Positions 1-6,438 of a DNA stretch of 23,885 nt are shown here, in pieces (position 1 is the first letter of the stretch; each line of letters begins with the position of its first letter). The translations under genes and the position numbers were made by a program. Below the pieces are notes generated by a model that made no database searches, was not told the origin of the DNA, and worked only from the letters and a program-made list of their open reading frames with translations. Source of the stretch: a virus; the IMG/VR virus record IMGVR_UViG_3300025070_000241, positions 1 through 23,885 of that record. One strand, written 5' to 3'.

Positions 1-72
1 ATGCGAACAAAACAAAGTGTAGTAAAATAGTCCTGCGTTTATGTTTTAATATAGCCAAAATAGTTAAAACTT

Positions 73-342
73 TTAGCCCTGGTCAGTCCCTTTCCTGATC
101 AGGGCTTTTTTGTCTGATTTTTCAAGGATGTTTTGGAGGAACTTAATATAAGAGTCTCTTAATCTGTCCTTCAATATATCCTGTTTGCATATCTTCAGGG
201 CCTTCATAAAGTTGGCCCCTTTATTTCTTTCTTCGCAATGCTCATGGTAAACCTTATCATCCTCCTCATATGTTTCCTCACAATGAGGGCAGAAGTAGGG
301 CACGGGATAACTTTTAAAACCTAGAAACTCACTCATACCCAT
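73..342 (-). CDS. Small zinc-knuckle-like protein
   Basis: An 89-residue protein, last gene of the leftward early operon. Residues 18-36 hold a CPHC pair followed by HEHC (C18, C21, H33/H35, C36), which looks like a small zinc-binding knuckle. The C-terminal half is lysine-rich and predicted helical. The family is not recognised; nucleic-acid or protein binding is only inferred from the metal-site pattern and charge. The start overlaps the end of the upstream gene by 14 nt, and a second Met two codons in (336) is equally possible. The 3' end of the gene forms one arm of the rightward terminator at 75-111. Confidence 0.7.
   Translation of the reverse strand: MGMSEFLGFKSYPVPYFCPHCEETYEEDDKVYHEHCEERNKGANFMKALKICKQDILKDRLRDSYIKFLQNILEKSDKKALIRKGTDQG
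75..111 (+). terminator. Rho-independent terminator, rightward
   Basis: A 12-bp stem (75-86 with 95-106, one G-U pair) with an 8-nt loop is followed by six T on the + strand (106-111). The T-run is placed for transcripts coming from the left, not for the leftward operon whose last gene it overlaps. It therefore probably stops rightward transcription entering from before position 1. The stem may also help end leftward messages, but there is no good T-run on that side. Confidence 0.75.
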
Positions 343-550
343 TTACTTTCAGGCATTCAATAATTCGATCAAAAGCCTGCTTCGTCTCTTCCCATCCTGG
401 CCTGCCTTCCATTTCGTCCACAATGCTTTCCAGTAATTCAGCATCAGCATCAACCTGTTCATCCTTGTCTAACACTGGCTCAGGTTCTAAATCTTGTGGT
501 CTACATAAGCAGTCATATTCCACATCATCTGCAAATTGATCTATGCTCAT
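329..550 (-). CDS. Small acidic protein of unknown function
   Basis: A 73-residue, strongly acidic protein (many D and E between residues 8 and 47) with a C-terminal amphipathic helix around 54-70. No family recognised. It overlaps the DUF3846-like gene before it by one base (TAATG type) and the zinc-knuckle gene after it by 14 nt, so it is probably translated by coupling in the early operon. Small acidic phage proteins often act as DNA mimics or host-protein inhibitors, but nothing here shows that directly. Confidence 0.65.
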   Translation of the reverse strand: MSIDQFADDVEYDCLCRPQDLEPEPVLDKDEQVDADAELLESIVDEMEGRPGWEETKQAFDRIIECLKVNGYE

Positions 551-771
551 CAGTCTAGGAATGCCTGGGGTTCTAATATAACAGCAGGGCCTGCGATAGG
601 AGTCCCTGCCAAAGCAGATGCTTCATTATTAATCATCTTGCCCTTTAACTGCCCGTCTTCGTCAAAGACTAACATTCTTCCGTCACTCAGGCTTAATTGT
701 TCAATATAACCCCCAACCTTTTTTTGTAAGGTTTCAATAGGTACTTGTTGTTTAATTATTTCAATATTCAT
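550..771 (-). CDS. DUF3846-like protein
   Basis: A 73-residue protein that fits the DUF3846 pattern: an N-terminal strand leading into GGYIEQLSLSDG, then a 'VFDEDGQLKGKMINNEAS' stretch (acidic turn, then the conserved N) and a C-terminal 'GPAVIL' strand. DUF3846 proteins are common in phages and plasmids of many bacteria; their function is unknown. The start overlaps the end of the MerR-like gene by 4 nt. The assignment comes from pattern recognition without a profile search. Confidence 0.75.
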   Translation of the reverse strand: MNIEIIKQQVPIETLQKKVGGYIEQLSLSDGRMLVFDEDGQLKGKMINNEASALAGTPIAGPAVILEPQAFLD

Positions 772-965
772 AGTCGCTTGATGTAATGCATCTCCTCCAT
801 TAATTTTTTTATGTCACATATTCTGTAACGAATTATTTTTTTCGACATTTTCACACAAGGTAAACGACCACTCTGTTCCCATCTGCGAATTGTCCTGGTG
901 CTAACTTCCAATTTGTCAGCAACCTGGTCCCTGGTTAATAATTGTATTTCTTCCACTCTTTCCAT
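768..965 (-). CDS. MerR/excisionase-type HTH protein
   Basis: A 65-residue single-domain DNA-binding protein. Residues 10-35 read LTRDQVADKLEVSTRTIRRW followed by EQSGRLP, the classic winged-helix HTH of the MerR/Xis (HTH_17) group, and the basic C-terminus (KMSKKIIRYR) forms the wing. Proteins of this size serve as excisionases or small repressors. No integrase is visible here, so a regulatory role is more likely. The gene overlaps the sigma-region-4-like gene by 31 nt, and it has no other Met near the N-terminus. Confidence 0.85.
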   Translation of the reverse strand: MERVEEIQLLTRDQVADKLEVSTRTIRRWEQSGRLPCVKMSKKIIRYRICDIKKLMEEMHYIKRL

Positions 966-1168
966 ATGGCTTGGTCCTTTGTTCTAATTTTTTTCAGTGC
1001 TTCATTTTCAATTTGTCGGATCCGTTCTTTTGTGCATTTGCAGAACTTGGCTATTTCATCATAAGTGAATGTTTCATATGGTAATTTCCTGTGTAACATT
1101 TGCCTAAGCCTAAGATTTGTCAGTTGCCTGCGTTGAACCCCAAGGGCGATATGGTTTTGCTTAACCAT
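935..1168 (-). CDS. Stand-alone sigma-70 region 4-like protein
   Basis: A 77-residue protein. Residues 33-62 (TYDEIAKFC, then TKERIRQIENEALKKIR) match the helix-turn-helix of sigma-70 region 4, which in full-length sigma factors contacts the -35 element. Nothing resembling region 2 (-10 recognition, core binding) is present. It may act as a transcription activator or appropriator that contacts core RNA polymerase or sigma, or simply as a DNA-binding protein. It overlaps the helicase gene by 8 nt (ATGGTTAA). A relative with about 14 of 31 identical residues over the HTH is encoded at 10932-11195 on the other arm. Confidence 0.75.
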   Translation of the reverse strand: MVKQNHIALGVQRRQLTNLRLRQMLHRKLPYETFTYDEIAKFCKCTKERIRQIENEALKKIRTKDQAIWKEWKKYNY

Positions 1169-2072
1169 TCGTGTACCTTTTAAACTCTACAGCCAATTCA
1201 CTACCTTCAATTAATGGTGGAGTCATTTTAATTGAACGGGCCTTCACCTGGGGCATAGATCGGCCTGTAACCTCCATAATTGCATGGTAGGGTTCATTGT
1301 GGTGAGAAAGGGTCAGTAGGCTATCAGGAAACCTGGCAAAGGCCCCTGCTCCTGATGCTCGATCAATATGGTTTTCCCGTCCCATATTACCCTTTCGGTA
1401 ATGATGGGACAAAAGCAGGGCTGAACCAGTTTGTTTCGTTATTGCCTGCAATTCCCGTAACATTTCGGTTACTGCAGAATTTGAGTTTTCGTCAAATTCT
1501 CCACCCCCTTCTAACATATAGATTGGGTCAATAAATATAGCATCCATTGCAGGTAAATCCGCCAACCTGGATTGCAACACTTCAATGAGTGTTTCCATAT
1601 CATAAACACAGGAACGCAGGGACCATAGGTATAAGTCTTCAGGCACCTGCTTTAATCCCTGTGCTAGGGCAATGCTCCAAAGTCTGTCCTGTGCATCATC
1701 CTTGTGCAATTCCAGGTCAATCATTAGCACCCTGGACTTGGCTACTTCCAGGCCCAGGAACTTATCCCCTGAAGCCAGGGATGTTGCCAGGGTTGAATAA
1801 AACCAACTTTTACCCATCTTAGATGGTGCTGTTAGTAATACATTGTCACCCACTCGAAATAATTTATCCACCAAAGGTTTTCTTTTAATTAATTCATATT
1901 GTGGTGGAAATTCTGAGCCAGGAATAATAGGAGGCAATCCACCTGGGTCATTAAGATCCAAATTAGGGTCTTTATATAAGTCTTTTTCAGTCCTGTTGAA
2001 CCTAGTTTTTTCGGTATGCAAATGCTTGGTTTGTTCAACCAGGTCTTTGACGAAATTAATTGAATCATCCAT
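1161..2072 (-). CDS. RepA-type replicative helicase (AAA_25, RecA fold)
   Basis: A 303-residue ATPase of the RepA/DnaB superfamily. Walker A is APSKMGKS (82-89), an acidic strand MIDLE follows at 117-121, Walker B is AIFIDP (178-183), a SHH sensor lies at 222-224, and the RepA-type GAGAFAR loop is at 241-247. In phages and plasmids such proteins form hexamers that unwind DNA at the fork. It follows the primase gene with an 8-nt overlap (ATGGATGA), so primase and helicase are translationally coupled and probably work together. The length is close to RSF1010 RepA. An additional N-terminal extension of about 60 residues is polar and may bind a partner. Confidence 0.88.
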   Translation of the reverse strand: MDDSINFVKDLVEQTKHLHTEKTRFNRTEKDLYKDPNLDLNDPGGLPPIIPGSEFPPQYELIKRKPLVDKLFRVGDNVLLTAPSKMGKSWFYSTLATSLASGDKFLGLEVAKSRVLMIDLELHKDDAQDRLWSIALAQGLKQVPEDLYLWSLRSCVYDMETLIEVLQSRLADLPAMDAIFIDPIYMLEGGGEFDENSNSAVTEMLRELQAITKQTGSALLLSHHYRKGNMGRENHIDRASGAGAFARFPDSLLTLSHHNEPYHAIMEVTGRSMPQVKARSIKMTPPLIEGSELAVEFKRYTNG

Positions 2073-3036
2073 AGTAAATTACTTTCTGTATTTTGTTGTT
2101 ATCTGTTCTCTTACCCCAGGGCATACGGACCAATTGACTTGGCCTGAGTGAAGCAGGGTCTGCACCTAACATGGTTGCCAAATTAAGGAATTTATAAACT
2201 TTCCTTTCATCTTTGTTTTCCACTTGAAACCAGGCATGTAGGCTTTTATTGCCTGACCAAACTACCATCCTAAGTGGCATGTCTTTTGCCAGTCTGTCAA
2301 TCAACCCTGCCTGTGTGTCCCAATTGCCTGCAATATTTGGCAAGTCACTTTCAAATACTACGAATTTTCGTGACAATATATTATCCAGGCACCTGCCCCT
2401 GTCATGCCCCTTTAGTGGATTAGGGCACAAATATTGGTAAGGTTCCAATCCATCTTTAATCCAGTCTTCACATGCTTTTACATCTCGGCCATTAAACACT
2501 TCTTTACACAAATGAAGAAGTGTTTCATCAGCATAAAGATTAGCCAATATTTCAGCCTGGCTAGGAATGCTATCTGAACGGGAACGAAGGTCATCAATGT
2601 CCCCCCTGCAACCAAACTCATTAATTAGTTCATTACTAACTTTTTTCTTTGGCCTTACATAGCGTTTTGTTGTCTCATCAGTTGCCTGGTAAGTATAGTT
2701 TACAGCCCGTTCAATTTCACCTGGTTCTAATTCTCTCCTGGTTACTTTTTCCGATGCCTTGTACATCATGTCCACAGCCTTTTCAGGTGGAACATTACAG
2801 GATTTTAAAATACCTGCACTTTTTACAATGCTTACATGATACCCATATCCATTTTTGTCCAGTCCATCTAATAATCTAGTTAATTTATCATGGGGACTAG
2901 ACCCCTTATTTAGTCTTGCCATTTCATCACCTTTCCAGTCCCAGGGACAATCAAAATTGTTTCGGTATGGGTCATCCCATAACCATGCCAAAGCTAAGGC
3001 AGTTTCAATTTCAACTGAATTTTCTGAGTATGTCAT
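2065..3036 (-). CDS. Prim-pol-like DNA primase (AEP superfamily)
   Basis: A 323-residue protein. The C-terminal half looks like an archaeo-eukaryotic-type primase: VVFESD (226-231) is a motif I candidate with two acids, SGNKSLHAWF (261-270) is motif II with its conserved histidine, and VRMPWGKR (303-310) resembles the region that follows in phage and plasmid members. Residues 1-125 contain a helical region similar to the helical domains seen beside such primases. It would make primers for the helicase encoded next to it. The typical third acid is not obvious, so loss of activity cannot be excluded. Start at 3036, overlapping the coiled-coil gene by 26 nt. Confidence 0.75.
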   Translation of the reverse strand: MTYSENSVEIETALALAWLWDDPYRNNFDCPWDWKGDEMARLNKGSSPHDKLTRLLDGLDKNGYGYHVSIVKSAGILKSCNVPPEKAVDMMYKASEKVTRRELEPGEIERAVNYTYQATDETTKRYVRPKKKVSNELINEFGCRGDIDDLRSRSDSIPSQAEILANLYADETLLHLCKEVFNGRDVKACEDWIKDGLEPYQYLCPNPLKGHDRGRCLDNILSRKFVVFESDLPNIAGNWDTQAGLIDRLAKDMPLRMVVWSGNKSLHAWFQVENKDERKVYKFLNLATMLGADPASLRPSQLVRMPWGKRTDNNKIQKVIYYG

Positions 3037-3244
3037 TTAATTGTTTAATAATATTTTCAAGCACAGCCCTTTTGCTTACATCCGATTCAAGCATGTGCTT
3101 TAGCCTTTGTTGAAGAGTTTGTATTTCCTCGGATAATTGTTCACATTTTATCTGATTTTCAGATTTAGTAATTTCACAATGACCCCCTAGTTCAAGGGTC
3201 ACCTGTGTATCCAGGTTAAGAGTTTGCTGACTTTCGCTTAACAT
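3011..3244 (-). CDS. Small coiled-coil protein
   Basis: A 77-residue hypothetical protein. Residues 35-75 (EQLSEEIQTLQQRLKHM onwards) have heptad spacing of L, I and M and should form a coiled coil; the N-terminal 30 residues are polar. No enzyme motif is present. It lies just before the primase in the operon and overlaps both neighbours, so it could be a small partner or loader for the primase-helicase pair, but that is only inference from position. Confidence 0.65.
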   Translation of the reverse strand: MLSESQQTLNLDTQVTLELGGHCEITKSENQIKCEQLSEEIQTLQQRLKHMLESDVSKRAVLENIIKQLNDILRKFS

Positions 3245-3527
3245 AAAATGCTAACTCCTCGGTTGGACACAATTGATGGATCTTTACTTTTATAGCCTGT
3301 AAATAAAACCATTGATCAATCACTTCATCTTCCAGGTCATTTATATTTACATCCACGGGTAAATATCCCCCATGCTCCTGTTGACCCTTATCATATTTTG
3401 CCCTGGCTTTTTTAAGAAACCTTTCCATTGCAGTTTCTCGAAACCTGGCAGATTTTATGAGTAAACTTTCCTCTTCGGCATTTTCCTCTTCGGCCTTGCC
3501 ATTAGCCACATTTTCCATCTCTTGCAT
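3216..3527 (-). CDS. MazG-like nucleotide pyrophosphohydrolase-type protein
   Basis: A 103-residue helical protein. GQQEHGG (48-54) and LEDEVIDQWFYLQ (65-77) give E51, E66, E68 and D71, the acid spacing seen in short phage MazG/all-alpha NTP pyrophosphatase relatives. Such enzymes hydrolyse NTPs or dNTPs to monophosphates and can change (p)ppGpp or nucleotide pools during infection. The start at 3527 is supported by a good SD (GGAAGGGG, ending about 6 nt upstream), although this gives a 73-nt overlap with the previous gene. Residues 10-21 are an acidic low-complexity run. The family call is moderate. Confidence 0.6.
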   Translation of the reverse strand: MQEMENVANGKAEEENAEEESLLIKSARFRETAMERFLKKARAKYDKGQQEHGGYLPVDVNINDLEDEVIDQWFYLQAIKVKIHQLCPTEELAFYVKRKSANS

Positions 3528-3700
3528 AATTCTTCCCCTTCCATTTTAGTTTTGGCCCTGGTTGCCAGGGTAGGAAAATTATCCCCCCTGGCTAACCTTG
3601 GACCGATTGGTTGCTCGCCCATGACTGCATTCCAGTATCGACAGACCCATCTAGGTCCTATTTTTACCAGTACAATATCTTCCTCAAGATCGAGGGTCAT
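3455..3700 (-). CDS. Hypothetical protein
   Basis: An 81-residue basic protein between the exonuclease and the MazG-like gene. It starts 17 nt inside the end of the exonuclease gene and overlaps the following gene by 73 nt. Residues 8-30 (IVLVKIGPRWVCRYWNAVMG) suggest a beta hairpin, and the last 15 residues are rich in K and R, perhaps because they share DNA with the acidic stretch of the next protein. No family is recognised, so no function is assigned. Confidence 0.6.
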   Translation of the reverse strand: MTLDLEEDIVLVKIGPRWVCRYWNAVMGEQPIGPRLARGDNFPTLATRAKTKMEGEELCKRWKMWLMARPKRKMPKRKVYS

Positions 3701-4439
3701 ACTTGTTCCTTATTCGCCACAGAGCATTCACTATTTTGAATGTTTCATAACACTCTTCCAGTTTGCTAGGTTTGTACGAATGAACCCTAAACTTTGCCAT
3801 TCCATCATCATCAAACTCAGTGGTGCTTATGTAGGCATTTGCACCCCACACTTCATGGTTATTTAGTGCCTGTTGCCCCCATTGGGCACAGGCATAAGCA
3901 CTAATTTGTTCAGGTTGACCAGGGTAGGGTGACGACGGGATTTTCTTGGTGCTTTTCCAGTCTAATATGAAAGGTTGGCCCCCTTTGGTATGAGCGATAA
4001 TATCTGCCGTGCCTGCATACCCCTCTTCAGTGTTGATGACTACCCGTTCGCATTCCTCAAGCTCAAAGCCCTTTCCGTTAAAGTAATTAACGGCAGGGGT
4101 CACAAATGGCATTAAATCGATATTAATCTGCTTCAGGGTTTTTACCCCTGTCAGTACAGATTCAATTCCATCATGGATCCTGGTCCCTAAGTTTGAAGCT
4201 GAATCATCCCCGTAGATTGCATTTTTGACCCTGCGTTGAAAGTCTTTTAATGACTCACCTTTTTTAGGGCCATTATTATATGCTTCCTCAATCATTGAGT
4301 TTTGCTTCCACATTTCAAGCCCAGGGGCAGACTCTATTTTCTGTATTTCAGTTACAGAAAAATAGAGTCCTTCCTTTTTGGCTTTTGCAGGGGTTAAATC
4401 AAAATGAGGGTTACCCTCTCTGTCGTAACAATGAGGCAT
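3684..4439 (-). CDS. RecB/Cas4-like PD-(D/E)XK exonuclease
   Basis: A 251-residue nuclease of the PDDEXK_1 group. Visible motifs are GTRIHDGIE (H89), GYAGTAD (D146), ILDWKS (D160, K162) and QISAYA (Q178, Y182), in the order and spacing of RecB-family nucleases. Phage members process double-strand ends for recombination or degrade host DNA. It is encoded directly after the SSB-like protein with a TAATG overlap, a common recombination pairing (exonuclease plus single-strand binding or annealing protein). A four-cysteine iron-sulphur cluster as in Cas4 is not evident. Confidence 0.88.
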   Translation of the reverse strand: MPHCYDREGNPHFDLTPAKAKKEGLYFSVTEIQKIESAPGLEMWKQNSMIEEAYNNGPKKGESLKDFQRRVKNAIYGDDSASNLGTRIHDGIESVLTGVKTLKQINIDLMPFVTPAVNYFNGKGFELEECERVVINTEEGYAGTADIIAHTKGGQPFILDWKSTKKIPSSPYPGQPEQISAYACAQWGQQALNNHEVWGANAYISTTEFDDDGMAKFRVHSYKPSKLEECYETFKIVNALWRIRNKYDPRS

Positions 4440-5047
4440 TAGAATGGATCCTCTTCGTCATCATCCTGTTTTTTCTTGGTAGCCTTTTTCTTAGCAGGCT
4501 TATCCATTTTAGCAGGTTCTTCCTCTTCATCTTCCTCACTAATCCAGTCAGGAATGGGTGATCTTCTATCGCCAGGGACAGCAGTGTTGATTGAAGGAAC
4601 ATCGTCTTCAAGTTTCTTATTAATCTTTGCAACAGACTGCACGAAGCTGTATTCCTTACCTAACTTGGACTTGCGTGTGCCTATTGTGACCATTACTTTC
4701 TTCCCTATTTCATCACAATAATCATATTCTTCGCCCAATGGTGGAAGTTTGCCCCGTATTGCTGTTAATAGTTTGACTAGGTTGCTTCTTTCGTCAGCAG
4801 ATTGGGTCATTTCACCCGTCATTGCCAGGCAGGTATCACCATCATCATCAGTGAAGGCAAATAAGAACCTGGTAACATCTCGTTCAATCATTTCACCAGG
4901 GTTATTAAAGTCTTTAACTAAGACTCCGTCATTATCAAGTATATCAAGAAGAAGACCAGGAAAGGTACCTTCTATTGCTTTTTCATCTGACAGGTTCCAG
5001 GACCGATTGGATCCACCTGTTTTAGGTTTTACTTTTAATATTGCCAT
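4439..5047 (-). CDS. Single-stranded DNA-binding protein-like
   Basis: A 202-residue protein whose N-terminal 140 residues are beta-rich (OB-fold-like) with a conserved-looking KVMVTIGTRKSKLGKEYSFV segment near 118-137. This is followed by a disordered linker with alternating acidic and lysine blocks and a final acidic tip DDDEEDPF. The tip closely resembles the C-terminal tail by which SSB recruits partners (E. coli: DDDIPF). It probably coats ssDNA during replication and recombination and recruits the adjacent exonuclease and primase. It is not obviously homologous to E. coli SSB in its core. The overlapping rightward open frame is rejected. Confidence 0.78.
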   Translation of the reverse strand: MAILKVKPKTGGSNRSWNLSDEKAIEGTFPGLLLDILDNDGVLVKDFNNPGEMIERDVTRFLFAFTDDDGDTCLAMTGEMTQSADERSNLVKLLTAIRGKLPPLGEEYDYCDEIGKKVMVTIGTRKSKLGKEYSFVQSVAKINKKLEDDVPSINTAVPGDRRSPIPDWISEEDEEEEPAKMDKPAKKKATKKKQDDDEEDPF

Positions 5048-5050
5048 AAT

Positions 5051-5200
5051 TTATTTTAGGTTTTGGTTTAGTAGTTTTATTACGAATTTAGTCATTGATA
5101 TGCCTTCAGCATATGCCTGGACCATTAAATGTTTTTTTAGTTCAACAGGTAGGCACACACTTAATTGTGCCCCTGGTGTTCGTGGATTAGATTTTTCCAT
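5051..5200 (-). CDS. Small ribbon-helix-helix (Arc/CopG-like) protein
   Basis: A 49-residue protein read directly on the - strand (ATG at 5200-5198, stop at 5053-5051). The N-terminal strand AQLSVCLPVELKKHLMVQA followed by the short helix SMTKFVIKLL is the RHH layout: an alternating strand, helix, turn, helix. Such proteins dimerise and bind short operators. It overlaps the gene before it by 14 nt and ends three nt before the SSB start, so it is a bona fide operon member. Its target is unknown; the repeats at 6313-6342 are one candidate. Confidence 0.75.
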   Translation of the reverse strand: MEKSNPRTPGAQLSVCLPVELKKHLMVQAYAEGISMTKFVIKLLNQNLK

Positions 5201-5465
5201 TATTACTTTCCTCAAACACACCATATTCTTTATGATTTTTGAGTGATTTGATGTTTAAATAATAATCAATATTCTTCCATACATCTTGAGAAAAAGTATG
5301 CCAGGTTCCGTCACTGAACAATATGTGGGCACCTGCACAATAAGCATAGTCTTCAATTTTATGACCCTCGACTGGTTCCCACCTAGTTTTTACAAGAATA
5401 ATGTGATCAGTGTTTATAAATTTTAATGTTTGATATTGATTCGAGTTTTTTAATTGAATTATCAT
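5187..5465 (-). CDS. Small beta-rich protein, FlbD-like shape
   Basis: A 92-residue protein. The preferred start is Met at 5465, ten nt past the resolvase stop; an upstream Met at 5501 would overlap the resolvase by 26 nt. The pattern MIIQLK, then DHIILVKTR, and then ILFSDGTWHTFSQDVWKNID resembles the short beta-sheet proteins of the FlbD type (strand, strand, 'L-DG-xxxV', final helix). The similarity is by shape only. No catalytic motif is seen and no function is assigned. Confidence 0.65.
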   Translation of the reverse strand: MIIQLKNSNQYQTLKFINTDHIILVKTRWEPVEGHKIEDYAYCAGAHILFSDGTWHTFSQDVWKNIDYYLNIKSLKNHKEYGVFEESNNGKI

Positions 5466-5475
5466 GTTTTTATTC

Positions 5476-5919
5476 TCATTTATTAAAAAACCAGTGAGCA
5501 ATTAAGATTGCATCGGCAGTTTTAAGGTTAACTTTTAATTTTGGATACAACCTGAGTGCATGTTCTTTCAGTATTCTTTTCCGTTGTGGCCCTGTGCTTT
5601 TATGCAAGTTGGGTAATCCCTTTTGCCACACTTTTGGACTTACCAGGTGACAGGGTATTTGCAGGCCCATTGCCAGGCCCTCAAATTGACCACAATTCTT
5701 TCCTAGTTTAAACCCTGCTGAAGATGGGATGTTTTTCCCTACAAAAGGGGGAACATCTTCCAGGACCATTTGTACAGGTTCTGTTTCATTTGCCAGGTAA
5801 GGACGAATTTCATCCAAAAAGTCTGCCATTGTGGTGAAGTTTTCAGCAACACAGACATTGTTGTTGGAGCAAATTGCATATCCACCTGATTTTCCAGGGT
5901 CTACTGCTATTGTAATCAT
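5476..5919 (-). CDS. RuvC-like Holliday junction resolvase
   Basis: A 147-residue protein beginning ITIAVDPGKSGG (D7), with VLEDVPP (E54) and KTADAILIAHW (D136) supplying the acidic residues of the RuvC/RNase H fold. Phage members resolve branched DNA before packaging. The start at 5919 is chosen because the protein then begins at the first catalytic strand and its ATG overlaps the stop of the 42-residue membrane-protein gene (ATGA). A longer version from 5982 would add 21 residues from another gene's region. A second C-terminal acid is not clear. Confidence 0.88.
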   Translation of the reverse strand: MITIAVDPGKSGGYAICSNNNVCVAENFTTMADFLDEIRPYLANETEPVQMVLEDVPPFVGKNIPSSAGFKLGKNCGQFEGLAMGLQIPCHLVSPKVWQKGLPNLHKSTGPQRKRILKEHALRLYPKLKVNLKTADAILIAHWFFNK

Positions 5920-6044
5920 CTTGTTATTAAAGACCCTGCCCCAAATAAAGATACTGCAAAGCAAAACATGACATAAAACCATGCCAGGAGTGCTAATGTG
6001 AACATAGCTATAAATAACATCCTGGATTCTTTTTCCTTACACAT
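5916..6044 (-). CDS. Small single-span membrane protein
   Basis: A 42-residue protein read directly on the - strand (ATG at 6044, TGA at 5918-5916). Residues 1-8 are charged, 9-36 form one long hydrophobic stretch (LFIAMFTLALLAWFYVMFCF and on), and it ends with TR. The ATG overlaps the upstream RHH gene by 8 nt (ATGTGTAA), and the stop overlaps the resolvase ATG by 4 nt, which strongly supports it. Being early, it is more likely a membrane effector or superinfection-exclusion-type protein than a holin, but no family is recognised. Confidence 0.7.
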   Translation of the reverse strand: MCKEKESRMLFIAMFTLALLAWFYVMFCFAVSLFGAGSLITR

Positions 6045-6216
6045 TTTGACCTTCTTCTTTTAAGAGCTTGTCAATTTGTCTTTTAACTAATGCAGAAACG
6101 GATCTGTCTTGATCAAATGCCAGTTTCCCTAGTTTTGCTTTATACCCTTTAGGCAAATGCACACTTACAATTTCCCTTTCTTTAGTTATGCCAACCTTTT
6201 TTGTTTTAATAGTCAT
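6037..6216 (-). CDS. Ribbon-helix-helix regulator, first gene of early operon
   Basis: A 59-residue protein (ATG at 6216, TAA at 6039-6037). EIVSVHLPKGYKAKLGKLA gives the RHH strand and first helix, and SVSALVKRQIDKLLKEE the second helix; the first 14 residues are basic. It is the promoter-proximal gene of the leftward operon and faces the RHH gene at 6443-6688 across a 226-bp divergent region, so auto-regulation or cross-regulation through that region is likely. It resembles plasmid CopG/ParD-type proteins in size, but no toxin partner is seen. Confidence 0.78.
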   Translation of the reverse strand: MTIKTKKVGITKEREIVSVHLPKGYKAKLGKLAFDQDRSVSALVKRQIDKLLKEEGQNV

Positions 6217-6312
6217 AGTTAATATTTCCGTGGTTTAGTTAATGTGGTAGTTGGTACATTAAAAAACATATAAACATAAATGATCAACACTTTTTGCATT
6301 AAATATGAAAAC

Positions 6313-6342
6313 TGAATACATCTGCATACATTTGAATAATTG
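6313..6342. repeat. Three tandem imperfect 10-bp repeats, operator-like
   Basis: TGAATACATC, TGCATACATT and TGAATAATTG follow one another without a gap. Sites one helical turn apart are typical of operators bound by RHH dimers in cooperative arrays. Two genes for RHH proteins flank the region and a third lies in the operon. Confidence 0.6.
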
Positions 6343-6387
6343 TTATTTTAATGTTGACAAAAGTGTTCTAGAATTTTCAAAGTGTAA

Positions 6388-6404
6388 CTTTGCATCCCTT
6401 TGCA
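6388..6404. repeat. CTTTGCA direct repeat, 10-bp period
   Basis: CTTTGCA occurs at 6388-6394 and 6398-6404. The second copy ends four bases before a possible -35 element, so a protein bound here could control the rightward RHH gene. Confidence 0.45.
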
Positions 6405-6407
6405 ATA

Positions 6408-6438
6408 TTACAAAATAATAAAACCCACCCTATATTTG
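6408..6438 (+). promoter_or_regulatory. Candidate promoter giving a leaderless transcript
   Basis: TTACAA (6408-6413), 17 bp, then TATATT (6431-6436), extended to TATATTTG. The expected start point, about 7 bases after the box, falls on the ATG at 6443, and there is no SD between box and ATG. The -35 matches only three of six consensus bases. TATATTTG also fits the Bacteroidota -7 pattern TAnnTTTG, but no TTTG lies at the usual distance upstream. Confidence 0.45.

Noticed and set aside
1-30. Partial rightward gene ending at TAG 28-30
   Set aside because: Only nine codons are in view, so it cannot be told from chance; mentioned with the terminator at 75-111.
3522-3866. Rightward open frame of 114 codons
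   Set aside because: Antisense to the end of the exonuclease gene and to the 81-residue gene; composition is that of a shadow frame.
4749-5246. Rightward open frame of 165 codons opposite the SSB-like gene
   Set aside because: It lies antisense to a gene with a recognisable acidic SSB tip and crosses two leftward genes; its protein has no family features.
5476-5982. Longer resolvase starting at 5982
   Set aside because: The added 21 residues precede the catalytic strand and come from the frame over the membrane-protein gene; the ATGA overlap at 5919 gives the natural start.
6313-6342. CRISPR-like repeat array
   Set aside because: Units are only 10 bp, contiguous and without spacers; an operator is far more likely. 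No CRISPR array is present.
6354-6359. TTGACA as a -35 for the RHH gene at 6443
   Set aside because: No acceptable -10 hexamer lies 16-18 bp downstream; the TATATT box fits the ATG much better, with a weak TTACAA at 17 bp.
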